7,558 nt of DNA, taken from contig CALACF010000351.1 of NCBI GenBank assembly GCA_937890245.1, positions 1 to 7,558 on the forward strand. The letters are read 5' to 3'. The notes beneath the pieces were generated by a model. It had not been told where the DNA came from. It saw only the letters and a list, made by a program, of their open reading frames with translations, and ran no database searches. A program made the position numbers and the translations under genes. This document shows, in pieces, positions 5,168 through 7,558 of this stretch (positions are counted from its first letter, which is position 1; each line of letters opens with the position of its first letter). The stretch is from an uncultured Flavobacteriales bacterium (GTDB lineage: Bacteria; Bacteroidota; Bacteroidia; Flavobacteriales_D; Sanyastnellaceae).

Positions 5168-7168
5168 TCAGAGGCAGGATCCAAATGAGCCGAGCATAAT
5201 TAGAACATCATTCACGCTCATGCAGCCATCAAAATCGGCGTCGCCTGGGAAGGTGACCACGCATTGTTCAGTGGCGGCATCCCAGCTGGTGCCTGGCCCG
5301 CAGTAGTCGGCGCCGTTGCAGCCTCCGGTGCCCGGTTCGCAGTTGCCGTCGTCACAGCCTGCGTCGGGGTTGTAATTGACCGCCGTTGGGTCCATGCAGC
5401 CGGGGAAAACACACGATCCGTCGTCCACCGTGGCGTCCACGTTGAAGTTGCAAGCTGCGGGGTCTGTGCAACCGGGAACGTCTGCCGCGTTGTTGATGCA
5501 AAACTCAACTGATTCGGTGCTGCTGAACTGGCCACCGCTCGCAACGACCACGCCATCGACGAGGATTTCGTATGCGCCGTTTCCGAAGGCGCAACAAATG
5601 CCATCTGCGTAGCTGTCGTTGATTGTGAAAGTGTAGCAGTCGTCGGCCACGCAAGTAGCGTCGACCGTGCTGCTTTCGTTGTTTCCATAACCAGACCCGG
5701 TCAGAATTGAGGTATTGGAACTATTGACGAGCGTCCAGTCCGTCTCGGATCCATAGTCGTCGGTCGTAATGTTCACCGTGATGGTCGAACCGCCGCCGGC
5801 CATTATCTCAAAGGCTTGGTTGCCGCTGTTGTTCGCTGCGTTTTCGTCGGCGAGGCCATTTGGCAGGGCCGCTGAGATGACAATGTCGTGCAGGCCAATT
5901 GAGACCATGGTGGAGGGCAATGCAACGGTGGCGCTCTGTCCGAAGCTAAGGCTGCCTGTCCATTGGTACATAGGCTGCGAGGTTCCGTCAATTGACACGT
6001 TCAACTGTACTGCCGTTAACGTCGTGCCGCCTTTGTTCTTGATTTCAACCGAGGGGTAGATCGTAGGGTCGCAGAGCGTTCCCAACGGAGTGAGCACTTG
6101 TTCGATGGATACGTCGAGATTGAAATCGGGGTTGGTGCTCTGGCAGCCGTTTGAAAGGCGCAAGCTTCCGCGGAATCCGTTCGGTGCCAAAACGGCTGCC
6201 ATGCGGTCGGCTTGGCCCTGTGTGAAGAGGTTCATACATACGTCGTCCGTGTAGTCCATGTAGTTCTCTACCATGTCGACGGTTCCGCAGCTTGAGTGGC
6301 TGGAGGCGCAGCTGTAGTTGGCAGCGTCGCTTTCAGGGGTATCGGCCACATTGTCGTCCACGCCGCATCCGCCATCGCCCCAAATGTGGTAGAGGTTGAG
6401 CCAGTGGCCTACTTCATGGGTTGCAGTGCGACCGAGGTTATATGGCGCACCAGCAGCGCCGCTTAGGCCGACGCTCGTGTAGAGGCAGACCACGCCGTCT
6501 GTGGACGCCGGGCCGCCTGGGAATTGGGCATATCCGAGGATGCCGCCGCTCATGTTGCAGACCCAGAAATTGAGGTAGCTTCCTGTCGGCCAAGCATCGG
6601 CTCCGCCTTGGGCCGTGAATTTCATGGCGTCGTTCGTGCCCCAAGAGCTGACGCTCGTCGACACGCGATTGATGCCTGTGGTGGGTTCACCTTGGGGGTC
6701 TTGCATTGCAAGGCAGAATTCCACTTCCGAATCGGCCGCCTGGGGCCAAGTACCGTTGGCATCTGCATTTGTGCGGCGGAAATCGTCATTGAGAATCTGC
6801 AGTTGCTCCATCAGCCGGGCGTCGGTAATATTCTCACTGGCGTTGTTGTAGAGCACGTGGAAGACGATTGGAATCGTGACCACGTCGAGGACGCTGCTTC
6901 GGTTTGCTTGCTGCGCGGCGACGAAACCAGCGGTCTGCTGTTGGATGTTTTCGTGGATTGCGCTGTATTTCGCGTTGAGGCCCATCATTTCGACATGACG
7001 TTCGTGGGCTTGGCAGCGGACATAACCGTTCCCGCTGGCGTTTGCCTCGGCGATCGAGCTTGAGCTAGAAAGCGAATGAGATTGAGATTTTGATTGAGAA
7101 AAGCTGGGGGCTGCTGATGCCAACAAGAGCGCGGCGGCAGCGAGGAATGGAGCAAAAAATTTGCGCAT
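5168..7168 (-). CDS. Secreted M43-type zinc metallopeptidase, single-module paralogue
   Basis: A 666-aa secreted metallopeptidase. It begins MRKFFAPFLAAAALLLASAA, a signal peptide ending near SFSQ, followed by a Ser-rich low-complexity linker (SKSQSHSLSSSSS) and a prodomain-like segment with RCQAHERHVEMMG. The zinc site HEVGHWLNLYH supplies His251, Glu252, His255 and His261; the Met-turn NYMDYT has Met303. Residues ~347-455 form a CARDB-like Ig domain and ~462-560 one beta module (CYTFTINDSYADGICC). Two GCxDPxAxNxxxDAxxDDGxC motifs (566-610), a Cys motif (CNGADYCGPGTSWD) and one EF-hand/dockerin-like half-repeat (DADFDGCMSVND) end the protein. There is no type IX sorting domain. It aligns along its length with the N-terminal third of the 1496-aa protein, so the two are paralogues separated by the tRNA. 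No Shine-Dalgarno precedes the ATG. Peptidase class is confident; substrate is unknown. Confidence 0.92.
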   Translation of the reverse strand: MRKFFAPFLAAAALLLASAAPSFSQSKSQSHSLSSSSSIAEANASGNGYVRCQAHERHVEMMGLNAKYSAIHENIQQQTAGFVAAQQANRSSVLDVVTIPIVFHVLYNNASENITDARLMEQLQILNDDFRRTNADANGTWPQAADSEVEFCLAMQDPQGEPTTGINRVSTSVSSWGTNDAMKFTAQGGADAWPTGSYLNFWVCNMSGGILGYAQFPGGPASTDGVVCLYTSVGLSGAAGAPYNLGRTATHEVGHWLNLYHIWGDGGCGVDDNVADTPESDAANYSCASSHSSCGTVDMVENYMDYTDDVCMNLFTQGQADRMAAVLAPNGFRGSLRLSNGCQSTNPDFNLDVSIEQVLTPLGTLCDPTIYPSVEIKNKGGTTLTAVQLNVSIDGTSQPMYQWTGSLSFGQSATVALPSTMVSIGLHDIVISAALPNGLADENAANNSGNQAFEIMAGGGSTITVNITTDDYGSETDWTLVNSSNTSILTGSGYGNNESSTVDATCVADDCYTFTINDSYADGICCAFGNGAYEILVDGVVVASGGQFSSTESVEFCINNAADVPGCTDPAACNFNVDATVDDGSCVFPGCMDPTAVNYNPDAGCDDGNCEPGTGGCNGADYCGPGTSWDAATEQCVVTFPGDADFDGCMSVNDVLIMLGSFGSCL

Positions 7169-7215
7169 TGTACTTGGTGATTAAGGGCGTCGGAAGCAGG
7201 GTCCTTCGGCGGTTG

Positions 7216-7223
7216 CCAAAGTA
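7216..7223 (-). promoter_or_regulatory. Weak candidate -7 element for the 666-aa peptidase gene
   Basis: The minus strand has TACTTTGG 47 bases upstream of the ATG at 7168, one mismatch from TAnnTTTG and with the same mismatch (TAnnTTGG) as the candidate upstream of the long paralogue. No TTG sits at the expected 17-20 base distance (the nearest is only 10 away), so this is a tentative call. Confidence 0.25.
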
Positions 7224-7242
7224 CAAAAGGAGTCAAGCTCAC

Positions 7243-7256
7243 CCCGACTTGTCGGG
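7243..7256. other. Small inverted repeat between waaA and the 666-aa peptidase gene
   Basis: CCCGAC-TT-GTCGGG is a perfect 6-bp inverted repeat lying 42 bp past the waaA stop. On the minus strand no T tract follows, so it is a poor intrinsic terminator for waaA; on the plus strand ATTGATTTTTG follows, but no plus-strand gene precedes it. It may be a weak transcript-end hairpin or an operator-like site. The rest of the 130-bp gap shows nothing I recognise beyond the weak promoter candidate. Confidence 0.3.
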
Positions 7257-7298
7257 ATTGATTTTTGTCAGCGTTGCCCGTGCGAAGTGTCAGCTCGC

Positions 7299-7558
7299 TT
7301 AGAGGCAACCAGTAGAGACTGGGTTTTTGCGCTTGCTGCTGTCGATGATGTGGTCGGCTATGCGCTGGGCCGCGCCGGCGGCCTGGTCGATGTGTTGGCG
7401 CGATGCGGTGGCGGCGCTTTGGCGGTCGGCCGGGTTGCGCATCCAGGACTTGAGTTGCGTGTTCAGGGCCTGCGGGGTCGGTGCGGCGAAGGCGCCGCCG
7501 CATTGGACCAGGCGCTCGGCTTCTAGAAAGCGTTCGTGTCGCCGGCCGAAGGCAATGG
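7299..7558 (-). CDS. waaA: 3-deoxy-D-manno-octulosonic acid (Kdo) transferase, C-terminal part (5' end beyond window)
   Basis: The last 85 residues and TAA stop of a gene entering from the right edge. The peptide reads IAFGRRHERFLEAERLVQCG, then GAFAAPTPQALNTQL, a NPADRQSAATASRQ helix and GAAQRIADHIID. This matches the end of the GT-B Kdo transferases (WaaA/KdtA), where a FGPxxxxFxEAxxLxxxGGA segment in the nucleotide-sugar binding half is followed by a helix ending in GATxRI. The enzyme adds Kdo from CMP-Kdo to lipid A precursor at the inner membrane in lipopolysaccharide core synthesis. The FGRRH version replaces the more usual FGPxx. The tail (SSKRKNPVSTGCL) looks unstructured. The coding sequence is markedly GC-rich compared with the adjacent gap. 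Recognition is by motif memory on a partial sequence, so other GT-B glycosyltransferases are not excluded. Confidence 0.72.
   Translation of the reverse strand, partial: IAFGRRHERFLEAERLVQCGGAFAAPTPQALNTQLKSWMRNPADRQSAATASRQHIDQAAGAAQRIADHIIDSSKRKNPVSTGCL

Noticed and set aside
6524..7063. Plus-strand open frame of 179 codons
   Set aside because: It is antisense to the N-terminal half of the 666-aa peptidase and shows no signal peptide or domain.
6985..7503. 172-codon minus-strand open frame across the gap
   Set aside because: It overlaps waaA and the start of the 666-aa peptidase in another frame, is rich in Arg, Pro and His, and bridges a gap that contains a stop and a start of real genes.

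Overview
The window looks like the chromosome of a Bacteroidota bacterium, most likely a fairly GC-rich member of the Flavobacteriales. The evidence is a tRNA promoter matching the Bacteroidota consensus (TTG, 19 bases, TAnnTTTG), start codons that mostly lack a Shine-Dalgarno sequence, and long secreted proteins carrying the Asp/Cys-rich GCxDxxACNYxxxAxxDDGSC motifs familiar from this group. I cannot place it to genus.

Layout, right to left because every protein gene is on the minus strand. At the right edge (7299-7558) is the C-terminal end of a Kdo transferase (waaA/kdtA). After a 130-bp gap comes a 666-aa secreted M43-type metallopeptidase (5168-7168). Next is a strong, palindromic, probably bidirectional terminator (5067-5097) shared with a convergent plus-strand tRNA-Gly(GCC) gene (4978-5050). 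Beyond the tRNA lies a 1496-aa paralogue of the metallopeptidase (274-4764). Only 21 bp downstream, at the left edge, is the start of another secreted protein (1-252, truncated by the window); its N-terminus resembles Bacteroidota secreted trypsin-like/lysyl-endopeptidase precursors. Both edge genes are open to the window end.

The two complete proteins share one plan: signal peptide, prodomain-like region, zinc metallopeptidase (HEVGHWLNLxH with a downstream Met-turn), Ig-like CARDB-type domain, a beta module containing CYTFT followed by DGICC, two short Cys/Asp repeats, and an EF-hand/dockerin-like C-terminus. The long one has five tandem copies of the beta-module-plus-two-motifs block, with a period of 158-160 codons, where the short one has a single copy. 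Neither ends in a recognisable type IX secretion sorting domain, so their route to the cell surface or medium is unclear.

Taken together the region is an extracellular protease locus, presumably for degrading external protein, beside a lipopolysaccharide core gene and a tRNA. I found no mobile element, CRISPR array, integrase or defence system. The most unusual feature is the modular expansion of one paralogue and the matching non-T9SS C-termini.
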